Below the pieces are notes generated by a model. It had not been told where the DNA came from. It saw only the letters and a program-made list of their open reading frames with translations, and ran no database searches. A stretch of DNA of 39,221 nucleotides from contig JAUIFX010000019.1 of NCBI GenBank assembly GCA_030429865.1, positions 1 through 39,221 on the forward strand, in the 5' to 3' direction. Shown one piece after another: positions 1-7,998 of this stretch (the stretch's first letter is position 1; the number at the start of each line of letters is the position of its first letter). Made by a program: the position numbers and the translations under genes. Source of the DNA: Gammaproteobacteria bacterium (lineage in GTDB: Bacteria; Pseudomonadota; Gammaproteobacteria; Ga0077536).

Positions 1-32
1 GCGAGCTTAAGGAGGGTGGAGTACCGGACCAT
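1..32 (-). CDS. 5' fragment of a cassette gene cut by the window edge
   Basis: Reading leftward from an ATG at 32-30, ten codons stay open to the window edge (MVRYSTLLKL). A GGAG ribosome-binding motif lies about 8 nt upstream of the ATG. The ATG lies about 20 bp beyond the core end of the neighbouring attC, which is where a cassette gene is expected to start. The fragment is too short to assign a function. It is reported because its position, start and RBS fit the next (third) cassette of the array. It could also be chance. Confidence 0.3.
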   Translation of the reverse strand, partial: MVRYSTLLKL

Positions 33-48
33 CGGCGTTTCTCCGGCA

Positions 49-144
49 AGCTAACGCCGCGTTAACCCGCGCTTGACTGCGAGGAGTGAAGCGGCAGCGA
101 AACGACGCAGCAGTCAAGCGTCGGTGTTGAACGCGTTGTTAGGC
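49..144 (-). other. attC recombination site of the second cassette
   Basis: This is an imperfect inverted repeat of about 96 bp. Read on the minus strand it opens with GCCTAACAACGCG (R''/L'' side) and closes with GCGGCGTTAGC (L'/R' side). The arms pair through CGCTTGACTGC and GCAGTCAAGCG around a central hairpin. The outer core is a degenerate GTTRRRY box (GTTAGCT). Known attC sites begin CTAACAA and end GCGTTAG in the cassette direction, so this one points leftward, away from intI. It closes the cassette that carries the 98-residue gene. Confidence 0.85.
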
Positions 145-192
145 GCTCGGCGTTTGCTGGCCACCTTTTCTGATTACAGTTATTCAAGGGCA

Positions 193-489
193 TCACTCGA
201 TTGCTTTGTACATCTCTTCGAAAGCATCATCTGGAACCCAAGTCTCGTACTCTTGCTTCGTGCCAAATCTACGGATTGCGAGATATCCCGGAAAGATTCG
301 CTCGCTACTCGGCGGCCGCTTCATATTGCGGCTGTCTTTGAGCTTGTCGTATCGGTGTTGATATTCCCGGTTCGAAAGAGGAATCGCCCGAACTACAGCT
401 CCGTACCGGCGGCCGATATCCTTATCTATCGCGGCGAACTGGTCCATGGCCCACTTGTCCATGTACTTCTTACTAAAGTCGTAGCCCAT
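193..489 (-). CDS. Small hypothetical cassette protein (98 aa)
   Basis: This gene is oriented normally within the second cassette. It starts about 30 bp after the core site at 515-521 and ends about 50 bp before the attC at 49-144. I chose the ATG at 489, which has AGG about 10 nt upstream; an in-frame TTG at 495 would add two residues. The product begins MGYDFSKKYMDKWAMDQF, is soluble and charged, and has no signal peptide or membrane segment. A basic central part (about residues 33-66) is followed by an acidic C-terminus. I recognise no family. Base composition is clearly more AT-rich than the chromosomal genes here, as is usual for mobile cassette genes. A plus-strand reading frame over the same DNA runs into attC and is a shadow. 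Confidence 0.7.
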   Translation of the reverse strand: MGYDFSKKYMDKWAMDQFAAIDKDIGRRYGAVVRAIPLSNREYQHRYDKLKDSRNMKRPPSSERIFPGYLAIRRFGTKQEYETWVPDDAFEEMYKAIE

Positions 490-514
490 ACTCAAAGGCC
501 TGATTATGCGAGGC

Positions 515-625
515 GCCTAACGCTCGGTTGAGCGGCGCGTTACAGCGGGCCTTGCGGAGGCGAAAATGCGGAGCCGCTGGAGCAAGGCCTGCTGTAACGC
601 GTCCGACTCCAACCGATTGTTAGAC
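515..625 (-). other. attC recombination site of the first cassette
   Basis: This is an imperfect inverted repeat of 111 bp. On the minus strand it starts GTCTAACAATCGGTTGG (R''-L'') and ends CTCAACCGAGCGTTAGGC (L'-R'). Inner arms around GCGTTACAGC and GCTGTAACGC extend the stem toward an imperfect central hairpin. Both outer boxes match RYYYAAC and GTTRRRY. The CTAACAA start and GCGTTAG end fix the cassette direction as leftward. Recombination is expected inside GTTAGGC at 521-515. The site closes the first cassette (about 521-1490), so the PEP-CTERM gene inside that cassette is reversed. Confidence 0.92.
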
Positions 626-744
626 GTTTCTCTCTCGGCCTGCTCATCTATGGGGCGATTTTGCACATTTTTACTTTTCATGCGTAGGCGAGACTTACTG
701 CGATGGGTTTAATTGGGCCTCCTTACCGCTCTGAGCATCAAAGA

Positions 745-1431
745 ATGAAGAATCTGACCGCTTGCGGCTGCTTGGCTGCGCTTTTAGGTACCCCAGGCGT
801 TGCAATGGCAACTCTGTTCGGAGGCATAGACTTCCCCCAGGGAACGAGCAGCTTCGCAGATCAAGTTATTCGGTACGACCCGACCTATTCCGGCGGCACG
901 GTCCCGACATCGCCAGATTACAACGACCCACTCCAATCTTTGGGACCTCCGGACGAATCAGGAGGGATCGGGGCGGTAGCTCTCGGGGATGGGGGCCTGC
1001 TTGAACTGCTTTTTGTTGACAACCTTTTGACTAATAGTGGAAGCAACGCTTTCGACCTGCATGTTTTCGAGATCGGCACTGCGATAGAAAGTACTCTAGT
1101 TTCCGTTCGGCCTACAGCAGCGACTGCCGCGCTGCTTGGACCAGTGTTTGACCTCAATGGCGATGGATTCTATGAGGTTGGGGGTATATCAGGTGGTGTC
1201 GCTTCGATTGATATCGACGCGTTCTTTACCGGGTTCGCGGCTGGTGCCCTCCGCTTTGATGCTGTGCAGCTGGTGGACGATCCTAATCAGGGTCCTTCGG
1301 GCTCGGGCGATACCGTAGGTGCAGACATCGATGCAGTAGGTGCAATTAGCTCGGTGAAGGTTCCGGAACCGGCAACGGCACTCCTGATGTGCAGTGGACT
1401 GGTAGGCGCTTTTCAGAGGCGTCGGGGCTAG
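745..1431 (+). CDS. PEP-CTERM sorting-domain protein, reversed in an integron cassette
   Basis: This is a probable exported surface protein of 228 residues. It starts with a signal peptide (MKNLTACGCLAALLGTPGVA, cleavage near AMA-T). It ends with a PEP-CTERM sorting signal: VPEPATA, a short hydrophobic stretch and the basic tail FQRRRG. Such signals are recognised by exosortase, which cleaves the protein during delivery to the cell surface; no exosortase is present in this window. The middle (about residues 60-200) resembles the beta-rich domain of other PEP-CTERM proteins, with DNLLTNSG and DLHVFEIG motifs. An in-frame ATG at 703 would add 14 residues before the signal peptide. I prefer 745 because it gives a normal signal sequence, although neither start has a strong RBS. 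The gene reads against its own cassette, toward attI and intI. Confidence 0.8.
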   Translation: MKNLTACGCLAALLGTPGVAMATLFGGIDFPQGTSSFADQVIRYDPTYSGGTVPTSPDYNDPLQSLGPPDESGGIGAVALGDGGLLELLFVDNLLTNSGSNAFDLHVFEIGTAIESTLVSVRPTAATAALLGPVFDLNGDGFYEVGGISGGVASIDIDAFFTGFAAGALRFDAVQLVDDPNQGPSGSGDTVGADIDAVGAISSVKVPEPATALLMCSGLVGAFQRRRG

Positions 1432-1484
1432 CCGTTATCGTAGAGAGTTGGTAGTTCCGCGTACTCGCGGTGGCGGTTGGCAAC

Positions 1485-1560
1485 GTCTAACAGTTAAGTA
1501 GACGGAATCTCGTACCGGGGTAATAGGCAGAATCCGTATAGCTCATTTGATTGGGATTAT
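1485..1560 (-). other. Putative attI site beside the integrase gene
   Basis: A GTTAGAC core (GTTRRRY) lies on the minus strand at 1491-1485, with no attC-like inverted arm around it, between intI and the first cassette. This is where attI is expected. Cassettes 1 and 2 are both bounded by matching cores. The core is part of an imperfect palindrome at 1485-1503 (GTCTAACAGTTAAGTAGAC). The inner boundary toward intI is arbitrary, because attI sites are not conserved between integrons. Confidence 0.55.
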
Positions 1561-1587
1561 TTATAGTCGGGATTGGTGAGAGCTTAT

Positions 1588-1603
1588 CGCGGTTTGAACC
1601 GCG
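1588..1603. promoter_or_regulatory. Inverted repeat in the intI leader
   Basis: CGCGGTTTGAACCGCG has two 7-bp arms around a TG centre. It lies 33 bp before the intI start and about 20 bp downstream of a possible -10 box (TATAGT, 1562-1567) that has no convincing -35. It could be a repressor site or an RNA hairpin that controls integrase expression. No E. coli-type LexA box was found between the attI core and the intI start. Confidence 0.4.
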
Positions 1604-1636
1604 TGCCACCCCATGCCAGAACAGGGAGGTTCGGGA

Positions 1637-3049
1637 ATGGGCAGGAAGTATCGCAGCGACTCGCTGCTGCCTGACGATCGTTTCTGGGACAAGTTCATTG
1701 CGGCGGCCCGGCGCCATGTCTCCGATGCCTCGGAGCTGGCTTGGCTGGTGCGGCGCATGGAACGCTACCTCAAGGCGCATCCGGAGCTGCCGCTTGTGCG
1801 TCACCGGGACCACGATGTCTCGGCCTGGTTCACGCGCGCCGGGAGGGCGACGCGTGGTGGCGGACGGCAGTTCCGGCAAGCGGTGATGGCGCTGCGGATC
1901 TGCTTCGAGGAACTGCTCGCGCTCGAGTGGGCGGCCGATTTCGACTGGGAGTACTGGCTGGCCTCGGCGCGGACCTTGGATCGCACACATCCCACGGTTG
2001 CGCGCGATTACCAGACTGCTGGCCTGGTGTTGCCGTCACCCCGGGTTGGCCGCCGCATCAACACGCAGGTGATGAAGACCGCGCGTGTCAGGCATGCTAA
2101 GACCCTGCATGCGCTGGTGTCGGAGATCCGCCGACGGTCGTATTCGATTCGCACCGAGCAGGCCTACGAACAGTGGGTCTGTCGCTTCCTCCTTTACCAC
2201 GGCAATCGCGAGCCACGCGAGTTGGGTGCGGATCACGTGGTCGACTACCTCAACCATCTCGCCGCGGAACGCGTGGTTTCTGCCAGCACACAGAACCAGG
2301 CTTTGAATGCGCTGGCGTTTCTCTATACGCAGGTGCTGGACATCGAGCTGCCGGAGCTCACGGCCCTGGTCCGGGCTAAGTTGTCGAAACGTCTGCCGGT
2401 CGTGTTGTCACCCGACCAGATGCGGCTGCTGTTCAGCCATATGAGCGGGCGTCACCTGCTGATGGCGCGCTTGCTGTACGGCACGGGCATGCGCCTGATG
2501 GAGTGCGTGCGGCTGCGCGTGAAGGATATCGATTTCGACTATCGTCAGATCGTGGTGCGCGATGGCAAGGGCGCGAAGGACCGCGTCGTGCCTTTTCCGG
2601 ACGCGCTGCGAGCGCCCTTGCAGGCGCATCTCGACGAAGTACGCGATGTGTTTGCGCAGGACCGGGCGGATGGCGTTGGCGAGGTGTACCTTCCGCATGC
2701 GCTCGCGCGCAAGTATCCCTCGGCGCCGACAGAGTGGGTGTGGCAATACGCGTTTCCGAGCGGCCGGCTATCAGTCGATCCGCGCTCGAAGAAGACACGT
2801 CGCCACCACACGCACGAAAGCGGCCTGCAGAAGGCGGTGCGGCGCGCTGCCCGCGCGGCCGATCTGCCGAAGACCGTCACCTGCCACACGCTGCGCCATT
2901 CCTTTGCCACGCACCTGCTCGAAGCCGGCCAGGACATCCGCACGGTGCAGGAACTGCTTGGCCATGCGGACGTTTCGACGACGATGATCTATACCCACGT
3001 GCTCAATCGCGGCGGCAAGGGCGTGCTGAGTCCACTGGACCGCTTGTGA
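1637..3049 (+). CDS. intI: Integron integrase with extended N-terminus
   Basis: This is a tyrosine recombinase that inserts and excises cassettes by attI x attC recombination. The product is 470 aa; most IntI proteins are about 320-340 aa. The start at 1637 follows GGGAGG at a 7-nt spacing; an upstream in-frame ATG at 1613 lacks an RBS. The conventional core-binding domain spans about residues 150-235. The catalytic domain has Arg in GTGMRLME, Lys in GKGAKDR, the LRHSFATH box, LGHADV and the nucleophile Tyr in TTMIYTHV. The insertion unique to integron integrases is present ([21 protein letters not shown]), followed by [12 protein letters not shown] and the [12 protein letters not shown] ending. 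The extra first 140 residues look helical and resemble a second core-binding fold. The gene is divergent from the cassette array and appears intact. Confidence 0.95.
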   Translation: MGRKYRSDSLLPDDRFWDKFIAAARRHVSDASELAWLVRRMERYLKAHPELPLVRHRDHDVSAWFTRAGRATRGGGRQFRQAVMALRICFEELLALEWAADFDWEYWLASARTLDRTHPTVARDYQTAGLVLPSPRVGRRINTQVMKTARVRHAKTLHALVSEIRRRSYSIRTEQAYEQWVCRFLLYHGNREPRELGADHVVDYLNHLAAERVVSASTQNQALNALAFLYTQVLDIELPELTALVRAKLSKRLPVVLSPDQMRLLFSHMSGRHLLMARLLYGTGMRLMECVRLRVKDIDFDYRQIVVRDGKGAKDRVVPFPDALRAPLQAHLDEVRDVFAQDRADGVGEVYLPHALARKYPSAPTEWVWQYAFPSGRLSVDPRSKKTRRHHTHESGLQKAVRRAARAADLPKTVTCHTLRHSFATHLLEAGQDIRTVQELLGHADVSTTMIYTHVLNRGGKGVLSPLDRL

Positions 3050-3330
3050 TGATCCTTACTCACGGTCGACGGCAGTCTCATCCCGTGCGCCTTGGCTTGG
3101 CGAGTGCGCCCTTAGCAACGGCGCCTCCGGGCGCAGCGTGGCACGGTAAACACAGCGCTCGGGCCACGCAATGCGTTGCGCGACGCAACGGCGCGCGAAA
3201 CGTGGCGAGCCGTGCAGCATCTCGGTCGATGTCACGGGCCGTCGTGCCACTAGTCGCGCCCGGCCAAGCAGCAGACGACACGCGCAGTCATCTGCGCATG
3301 GCGCCCGCGGCGCACTGACATGTCAGAGCG
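3050..3330. other. Intergenic region between intI and purD, no gene seen
   Basis: These 281 bp separate the convergent ends of intI and purD. I see no credible coding sequence and no stem with a T-tract. Two small symmetric elements are present. One is CGTTGCG-CGA-CGCAACG at 3174-3190. The other is the perfect 12-bp palindrome CTGACATGTCAG at 3315-3326, five bases from the purD stop. Either could help separate convergent transcripts, but that is inference. Confidence 0.5.
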
Positions 3331-4617
3331 TTACGCGCCCCGCTCGCGGGCGACCGCACGGTAGCCGATGTCGCGACGGTAGAACATGCCGTCCCAGCTG
3401 ATCCGCGCGACCCGCGCGTAGGCCGCAGCCTGCGCGTCGCTGACGGTCTCGCCGAGACCTACCGCGCACAGGACGCGGCCGCCATTCGTCACGCAGGCGC
3501 CGTCGGCGAGCCGCGTGCCGGCGTGAAACACGTAGGTGTCCGGGAGGTCGTCGTCGAGACCCGAGATCGGTGCGCCCTTGGCGTAGCTCGCAGGGTATCC
3601 ACCGGCGGCGAGTACCACGCCGAGCGCTGCACGCGGATCCCATTCGAGATCGATGTCCTTGCCGTGCCCGTCGAGCATGGCGAGACAGGCGGCGACGAGA
3701 TCGGTCTTCAGACGCATCATGATCGGCTGCGTCTCGGGGTCGCCGAACCGGCAGTTGTATTCGAGCACGCGCGGCACGCCATCGCTGCCGATCATGAGGC
3801 CCGCGTAGAGGAAGCCGCGGTAGGGCCGGCCGTCGGCCTGCATGCCGGCGAGTGTCGGTTCGATCACCTCGCGCATGACGCGCGCTGCCATCGCCTCGTC
3901 GATCAGCGGCGCCGGCGAGTAGGCGCCCATGCCGCCGGTGTTGGGCCCGCGGTCGCCATCGTCGCGCGCCTTGTGATCCTGCGATGAGGCGAACGGGATC
4001 GCGATGTCGCCGTGACACATGCAGATGAAGCTCGCTTCCTCGCCATCGAGGAAGTCTTCGATGACGACCCGCGCGCCCGCCGCGCCGAACGCGCCTTCGC
4101 CGAGCATGCTGCGTGCTGCCGCCCTCGCCTCTTCGCGAGTCGCCGCCACCACCACGCCTTTGCCGGCGGCGAGGCCATCGGCCTTGACCACCATCGGTGC
4201 GTCGCGGCTGTCGATGTGCGCGAGCGCGTCATCGAGGACGTCGAAAACGGCGTAGCCCGCGGTCGGAATGCCATGGCGCGCGAGAAAGTCCTTGGTGTAG
4301 GACTTCGAGGCTTCGAGCACGGCCGCAGCCTTGGGTGGACCGAAGCATTTCAGGCCCGCGGCCTCGAACGCGTCGACCACGCCGGCGACCAGCGGCGCTT
4401 CGGGGCCGACGATCGTCAGGCCGACCCCTTCCTCCTGCGCGCAAGCGACGAGGGCGTCGATGTCCTCGGCCGCGATGTCGACGTTGCGTACGCGCGCTTC
4501 GCGCGCGGTGCCCGCATTACCGGGCGCGCACAGCACCTCGCTCGCAAGCGGTGACTGGGCGCACTTCCACGCGAGCGCGTGCTCGCGCCCGCCGCCGCCG
4601 ATGATGAGAACCTTCAT
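3331..4617 (-). CDS. purD: Phosphoribosylamine-glycine ligase
   Basis: PurD joins 5-phosphoribosylamine and glycine using ATP to give GAR, the second step of de novo purine synthesis, in the cytoplasm. The product is 428 aa, the usual length. The N-domain starts MKVLIIGGGGREHAL and includes GPEAPL at 71-76. The ATP-grasp part has KADGLAAGKGV at about 145-155, the HGDIAIPFASSQDHK and GPNTGGMGAYSPAP signatures, and EYNCRFGDPETQ near 285-296, which binds metal and ATP. It lies downstream of purH in the same direction. The 315-bp gap contains two palindromic repeats, so purD may be partly uncoupled from the fis-purH transcript. Confidence 0.98.
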   Translation of the reverse strand: MKVLIIGGGGREHALAWKCAQSPLASEVLCAPGNAGTAREARVRNVDIAAEDIDALVACAQEEGVGLTIVGPEAPLVAGVVDAFEAAGLKCFGPPKAAAVLEASKSYTKDFLARHGIPTAGYAVFDVLDDALAHIDSRDAPMVVKADGLAAGKGVVVAATREEARAAARSMLGEGAFGAAGARVVIEDFLDGEEASFICMCHGDIAIPFASSQDHKARDDGDRGPNTGGMGAYSPAPLIDEAMAARVMREVIEPTLAGMQADGRPYRGFLYAGLMIGSDGVPRVLEYNCRFGDPETQPIMMRLKTDLVAACLAMLDGHGKDIDLEWDPRAALGVVLAAGGYPASYAKGAPISGLDDDLPDTYVFHAGTRLADGACVTNGGRVLCAVGLGETVSDAQAAAYARVARISWDGMFYRRDIGYRAVARERGA

Positions 4618-4748
4618 GTGATGTCGTCCATTCGTTGGCTCGCGCGCGCCTCACACGCGCGGCTGGAAAGCCGGCCGCAGCGCTGCCGGGCCGCGCAGCG
4701 CTTCGACGCCGGCGGATGCGCTGCGCGATGACGCCGCGAGACCCGCTG

Positions 4749-4812
4749 CCTGACAAGGCAGTCTCATGCTGCGTTGCCAAAAGTGTCTGACACTTTTGCT
4801 CACTTTTTGCTC
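4749..4812. repeat. Palindromic intergenic repeat, copy 1
   Basis: The core AAAAGTGTCTGACACTTTT (4779-4797) has 9-bp arms around one base. It is flanked by CATGCTGCGTTGCC on the left and GCTCACTTTTTGCTC on the right. The whole block matches copy 2 at 4865-4927 with a few differences, and the unit begins CCTGACA in both. The pair occupies the 315-bp purH-purD gap, where no gene is seen. Confidence 0.8.
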
Positions 4813-4864
4813 ATGGGGTTCGATCTCGCGGGCGTGAAGCGCACGGGTGCGGCGCGGCTCCCGG

Positions 4865-4927
4865 CCTGACACGCGCGTGCCATGCTGCGCTGCCAAAAGT
4901 GTCTGACACTTTTGCTCGCTTTTGCTC
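4865..4927. repeat. Palindromic intergenic repeat, copy 2
   Basis: This copy has the same 19-bp palindrome (4895-4913), preceded by CATGCTGCGCTGCC and followed by GCTCGCTTTTGCTC. It ends five bases before the purH stop on the minus strand. In the purH transcript, copy 2 is read first and copy 1 next, ahead of purD. The stem-plus-T character could slow or end transcription or protect 3' ends. It may belong to a dispersed family in this genome, which this window cannot show. Confidence 0.8.
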
Positions 4928-4932
4928 GCCGC

Positions 4933-6519
4933 TCAGTGGCGGAAGTGGCGCTCGCCGGTGAACACCATGGCCATGCCGTGCTCGTCGGCCGCCGCGATCA
5001 CTTCTTCGTCGCGCATCGAGCCGCCCGGCTGGATGACGGCACGGATGCCGGCTTCGGCGGCCTGGTCGATGGTGTCGCGGAACGGGAAGAAGGCGTCGGA
5101 GGCCATCACCGAGCCGGGCACCTCGAGACCTTCGTCGGCCGCCTTGATGGCAGCGATGCGCGCGCTGTAGACGCGGCTCATCTGCCCGGCGCCGATACCG
5201 ATGGTGCGGCGGTCGCGCGCGTAGACGATGGCGTTCGACTTCACGCACGCGACGACGCGCCAGGCGAAGATCAGGTCGCGCAGTTCCTCCATGCTGGGGC
5301 TGCGCCGCGTGACCGGCTTGATCGATCCGGCCGCGGTGGTTTGCGCGGCAAAGTCGCGATCCTGCACGAGCAGGCCGCCCATGACGCGTTTGTATTCGAG
5401 CTGGCGCAAGGGCTCGGCTGGCCACTGGCCGCAGGCCAGCACGCGCACGTTGGTCTTGTGCGCGAGCGCTTCGAGTGCGGCGGGTTCGATTTCCGGCGCG
5501 ATGATCACTTCGACGAACTGGCGCTCGACGATGCTCGCGGCGAGCTTCGCGCCGAGCGGCCGGTTGAACGCGATGATGCCGCCGAAGGCCGAGGTCGGGT
5601 CGGTCGCGTAGGCGAGCTCGTAGGCGGTTTCGAGGTCGCGCGCCTCGGCCACGCCGCAGGGGTTGGCGTGCTTGACGATGCAGCACGCCGGCTCGCGGAA
5701 CGAACGCACGCAGTCGAGCGCGGCGTCGGTGTCGGCGATGTTGTTGTAGGACAGTTCCTTGCCCTGGAGCTGGCGCGCGCTCGCGATGGTGCCGGAGGGC
5801 GCGTCGGCATCGACGTAGAACGCCGCCTGCTGGTGCGGGTTCTCGCCGTAGCGCAGCGGCTGCTTGAGGCGCACCCGGATGTCGAGCTGGGCCGGGAAAG
5901 GTTCGGGTTCGCCGCCGGTGCGCGCACCGAGGAAGGTGCTGATGGCGTGATCGTAGTGCGCGGTGTGCGCGAAGGCCTTCGTCGCCAGGCGGTAGCGCGT
6001 CGCCGCGCTGACCATGGTCGAGCGGTCGATCTCTTCGAGCACCAGGCCGTAGTCGTCCGGGTCGCACACCACGGCAACGTGCGAGTGGTTCTTGGCCGCC
6101 GCGCGCAGCAGCGCGGGACCGCCGATGTCGATGTTTTCGATCGCCTCGTCCAGGGTGCAGTCGCGCCGCGCGATGGTCTGCTCGAACGGGTACAGGTTGA
6201 CCACCACGATGTCGATCGGCTCGATGCCGTGCTCGCTCATCACCGCGTCGTCGATGCCGCGCCGGGCGAGGATGCCGCCATGCACCTTGGGGTGCAGGGT
6301 CTTCACGCGCCCTTCCATCATCTCCGCAAAGCCGGTGTGCTCGGAGACGTCGCGCACGTCGACGCCGGCCTCGCGCAGCGCGCGTGCCGAGCCGCCGGTG
6401 GAGAGAATGCCGTAACCCGCACGCACCAGGCCGTGCGCGAGATCGGACAGCCCGCGCTTGTCGGAAACGCTGATCAGTGCCCAGGCGCGAACCGGGGTCT
6501 CGGATGGGGTGGTGCTCAT
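4933..6519 (-). CDS. purH: Bifunctional AICAR transformylase/IMP cyclohydrolase
   Basis: PurH catalyses the last two steps of de novo IMP synthesis: formylation of AICAR with 10-formyl-THF, then ring closure to IMP. The product is 528 aa, close to the E. coli length. The N-terminal MGS-like cyclohydrolase domain covers about 1-150, with [17 protein letters not shown] and [13 protein letters not shown]. The transformylase domain follows, with the KH of [18 protein letters not shown] and the ending [14 protein letters not shown]. The ATG at 6519 overlaps the fis stop (ATGA), which points to translational coupling. An apparent longer frame reaching 7026 is only open by chance through fis and dusB. 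Confidence 0.98.
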   Translation of the reverse strand: MSTTPSETPVRAWALISVSDKRGLSDLAHGLVRAGYGILSTGGSARALREAGVDVRDVSEHTGFAEMMEGRVKTLHPKVHGGILARRGIDDAVMSEHGIEPIDIVVVNLYPFEQTIARRDCTLDEAIENIDIGGPALLRAAAKNHSHVAVVCDPDDYGLVLEEIDRSTMVSAATRYRLATKAFAHTAHYDHAISTFLGARTGGEPEPFPAQLDIRVRLKQPLRYGENPHQQAAFYVDADAPSGTIASARQLQGKELSYNNIADTDAALDCVRSFREPACCIVKHANPCGVAEARDLETAYELAYATDPTSAFGGIIAFNRPLGAKLAASIVERQFVEVIIAPEIEPAALEALAHKTNVRVLACGQWPAEPLRQLEYKRVMGGLLVQDRDFAAQTTAAGSIKPVTRRSPSMEELRDLIFAWRVVACVKSNAIVYARDRRTIGIGAGQMSRVYSARIAAIKAADEGLEVPGSVMASDAFFPFRDTIDQAAEAGIRAVIQPGGSMRDEEVIAAADEHGMAMVFTGERHFRH

Positions 6520-6779
6520 GATGCCTTGCCGTTGAGTCCGTACTTGTTCAGGCGCGTGCGCAGCGTCGCGCGGTTCATGCCGAGCAGCTCGGCGGCGCGC
6601 GAGATGTTGCCGCGCGTCTGGCGCATCACGATCTCGAACAACGGACGCTCGACCTGTGCGATGACGAGTTCGTGCAGGTCGGCCGGCTGCTGGCCGTTGA
6701 GGTCCTCGAAGTAGCGTTCGAGCGCGTCCGCGACGAGCTCGCACAGCGGCGGGTTCGGCTTCTTGCCCGGCTCGCTCAC
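6516..6779 (-). CDS. fis: Fis-family nucleoid protein
   Basis: Fis is a small DNA-bending, nucleoid-associated regulator that acts as a dimer. The product is 87 aa; E. coli Fis has 98, and the missing part is at the N-terminus. The C-terminal helix-turn-helix is clear ([20 protein letters not shown], then LNKYGL) and is preceded by the dimerisation helices. The start is GTG at 6779 and overlaps the dusB stop (GTGA). The stop overlaps the purH ATG (ATGA). Fis is therefore translated as the middle cistron of dusB-fis-purH. The dusB-fis order is a standard gammaproteobacterial feature. Confidence 0.95.
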   Translation of the reverse strand: MSEPGKKPNPPLCELVADALERYFEDLNGQQPADLHELVIAQVERPLFEIVMRQTRGNISRAAELLGMNRATLRTRLNKYGLNGKAS

Positions 6780-7747
6780 GCTGCGAGCTCCCACGGCGCG
6801 GCGGCGAGCGCGTCGACGAAGTCGAGCTGCGCCTGCGTGCTCTCGAGCGCGTTGAACGCACGCCGTGTCTCGCGCGACAGTCCGAGGTCCTCGAAATACC
6901 AGCCGACGTGCTTGCGCGCGATGCGCACGCCGTGCGCGCCGTACAACGCGTGGATGCCGCACAGGTGCTCGCGCAGCACGGCGATCCGCGCGGCGGCGGC
7001 GGGGCGGGTATGGCACCGCCCGGCAAGGCCGGCGGCGAGCTCGGCGAACAGCCACGGCCGGCCGCGCGCGGCGCGCCCGATCATCAGGCCGTCACAGGCG
7101 GTGTGGGCGAGCACGTGGCGGGCCTCGGCGACGCTCGTGATATCGCCGTTGGCGATGACCGGGATGCGCACCGCGGCTTTCATCGCCGCGATGGTGTCGT
7201 ACTCGGCGTGGCCCTTGAACGCGCATTCGCGCGTGCGGCCATGCACGGTCAGTGCCGCGATGCCGGCATCCTCGGCGATGCGCGCGATGCGCACGCCGTT
7301 GCGCGCCGCGCGGCGCCAGCCGGTGCGCGTCTTCAGCGTGACCGGCACGTCGACCGCGGCCACGACCTCGTGCAGGATCGCGGCGACCAGGTTTTCGTCA
7401 CGCAGCAGCGCAGAGCCCGCCTGCTTGTCGAGCACCTTCTTTGCCGGACAGCCCATGTTGATGTCGACGATGTCTGCGCCGAGCGCGACCGCGGCACGCG
7501 CGGCGTCGGCCATCGGCGCGCCTTCGGCGCCGGCGATCTGCACGATGCGCGGCGACGGCTCGTCGTCCATCACGAGGCGCGTGCGGGTCTTCTTGCTCGA
7601 CCACAAGTGGGTCTGTGCGCAGACCATCTCGGTCACCGCGTAGGCCGCGCCGAAGCGCCGCGCGAGCTGGCGCATGGGCCGATCGCTCACCCCCGCCATC
7701 GGGGCCAGCACCAGCGGCTGGTCGAACTGGAAAGGGCCGATATGCAT
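6776..7747 (-). CDS. dusB: tRNA-dihydrouridine synthase
   Basis: This FMN-dependent enzyme reduces specific uridines in tRNA to dihydrouridine using NADPH. The product is 323 aa, full length. The TIM-barrel signatures include [14 protein letters not shown] (about 13-26) and [10 protein letters not shown] with the catalytic Cys near residue 100. [23 protein letters not shown] and IPVIANGDI follow, then [15 protein letters not shown] and the C-terminal helical domain. Assignment to the B subfamily rests on these motifs and on adjacency to fis. The 251 bp upstream contain no gene and probably hold the promoter of dusB-fis-purH; no clear -35/-10 pair was seen. Confidence 0.95.
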   Translation of the reverse strand: MHIGPFQFDQPLVLAPMAGVSDRPMRQLARRFGAAYAVTEMVCAQTHLWSSKKTRTRLVMDDEPSPRIVQIAGAEGAPMADAARAAVALGADIVDINMGCPAKKVLDKQAGSALLRDENLVAAILHEVVAAVDVPVTLKTRTGWRRAARNGVRIARIAEDAGIAALTVHGRTRECAFKGHAEYDTIAAMKAAVRIPVIANGDITSVAEARHVLAHTACDGLMIGRAARGRPWLFAELAAGLAGRCHTRPAAAARIAVLREHLCGIHALYGAHGVRIARKHVGWYFEDLGLSRETRRAFNALESTQAQLDFVDALAAAPWELAA

Positions 7748-7998
7748 GTCGTGTGTCGTCGCCAGTGCTCGTCAACGGGAAGCGATCACGCCACAGCGCC
7801 GCGCGGCTGGCGCGGATGATCGTGCTCAGGGAAATCGTGGAGATGCGCCGGCTCGATGTCCCCCGGTGCCGGCGCAGGGGCCGATGATAGCCATTCTGCC
7901 GGAGCATCGGAAGGCCGGCGCGGGCGCGCCCCCGCTGACACGGCCTGGCGCGGCGCAGCACGGGACGTGGCGCGCCGCGCCGCCCGGCGCGGCCGGGC

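Noticed and set aside
73-531. Plus-strand open frame of 152 codons in the second cassette
   Set aside because: It begins inside attC at 49-144, runs through into the attC at 515-625, and opposes the more protein-like gene on the minus strand.
918-1157. Minus-strand 79-codon frame as the true gene of the first cassette
   Set aside because: It is a biased Ser/Pro-rich sequence without an RBS. The opposite strand encodes a full signal-peptide to PEP-CTERM protein.
1485-1637. E. coli-type LexA box upstream of intI
   Set aside because: No CTGT-N8-ACAG match is present in this interval.
6777-7026. Extended purH N-terminus reaching 7026
   Set aside because: The extension lies out of frame over fis and dusB. 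PurH homology starts at the ATG at 6519.
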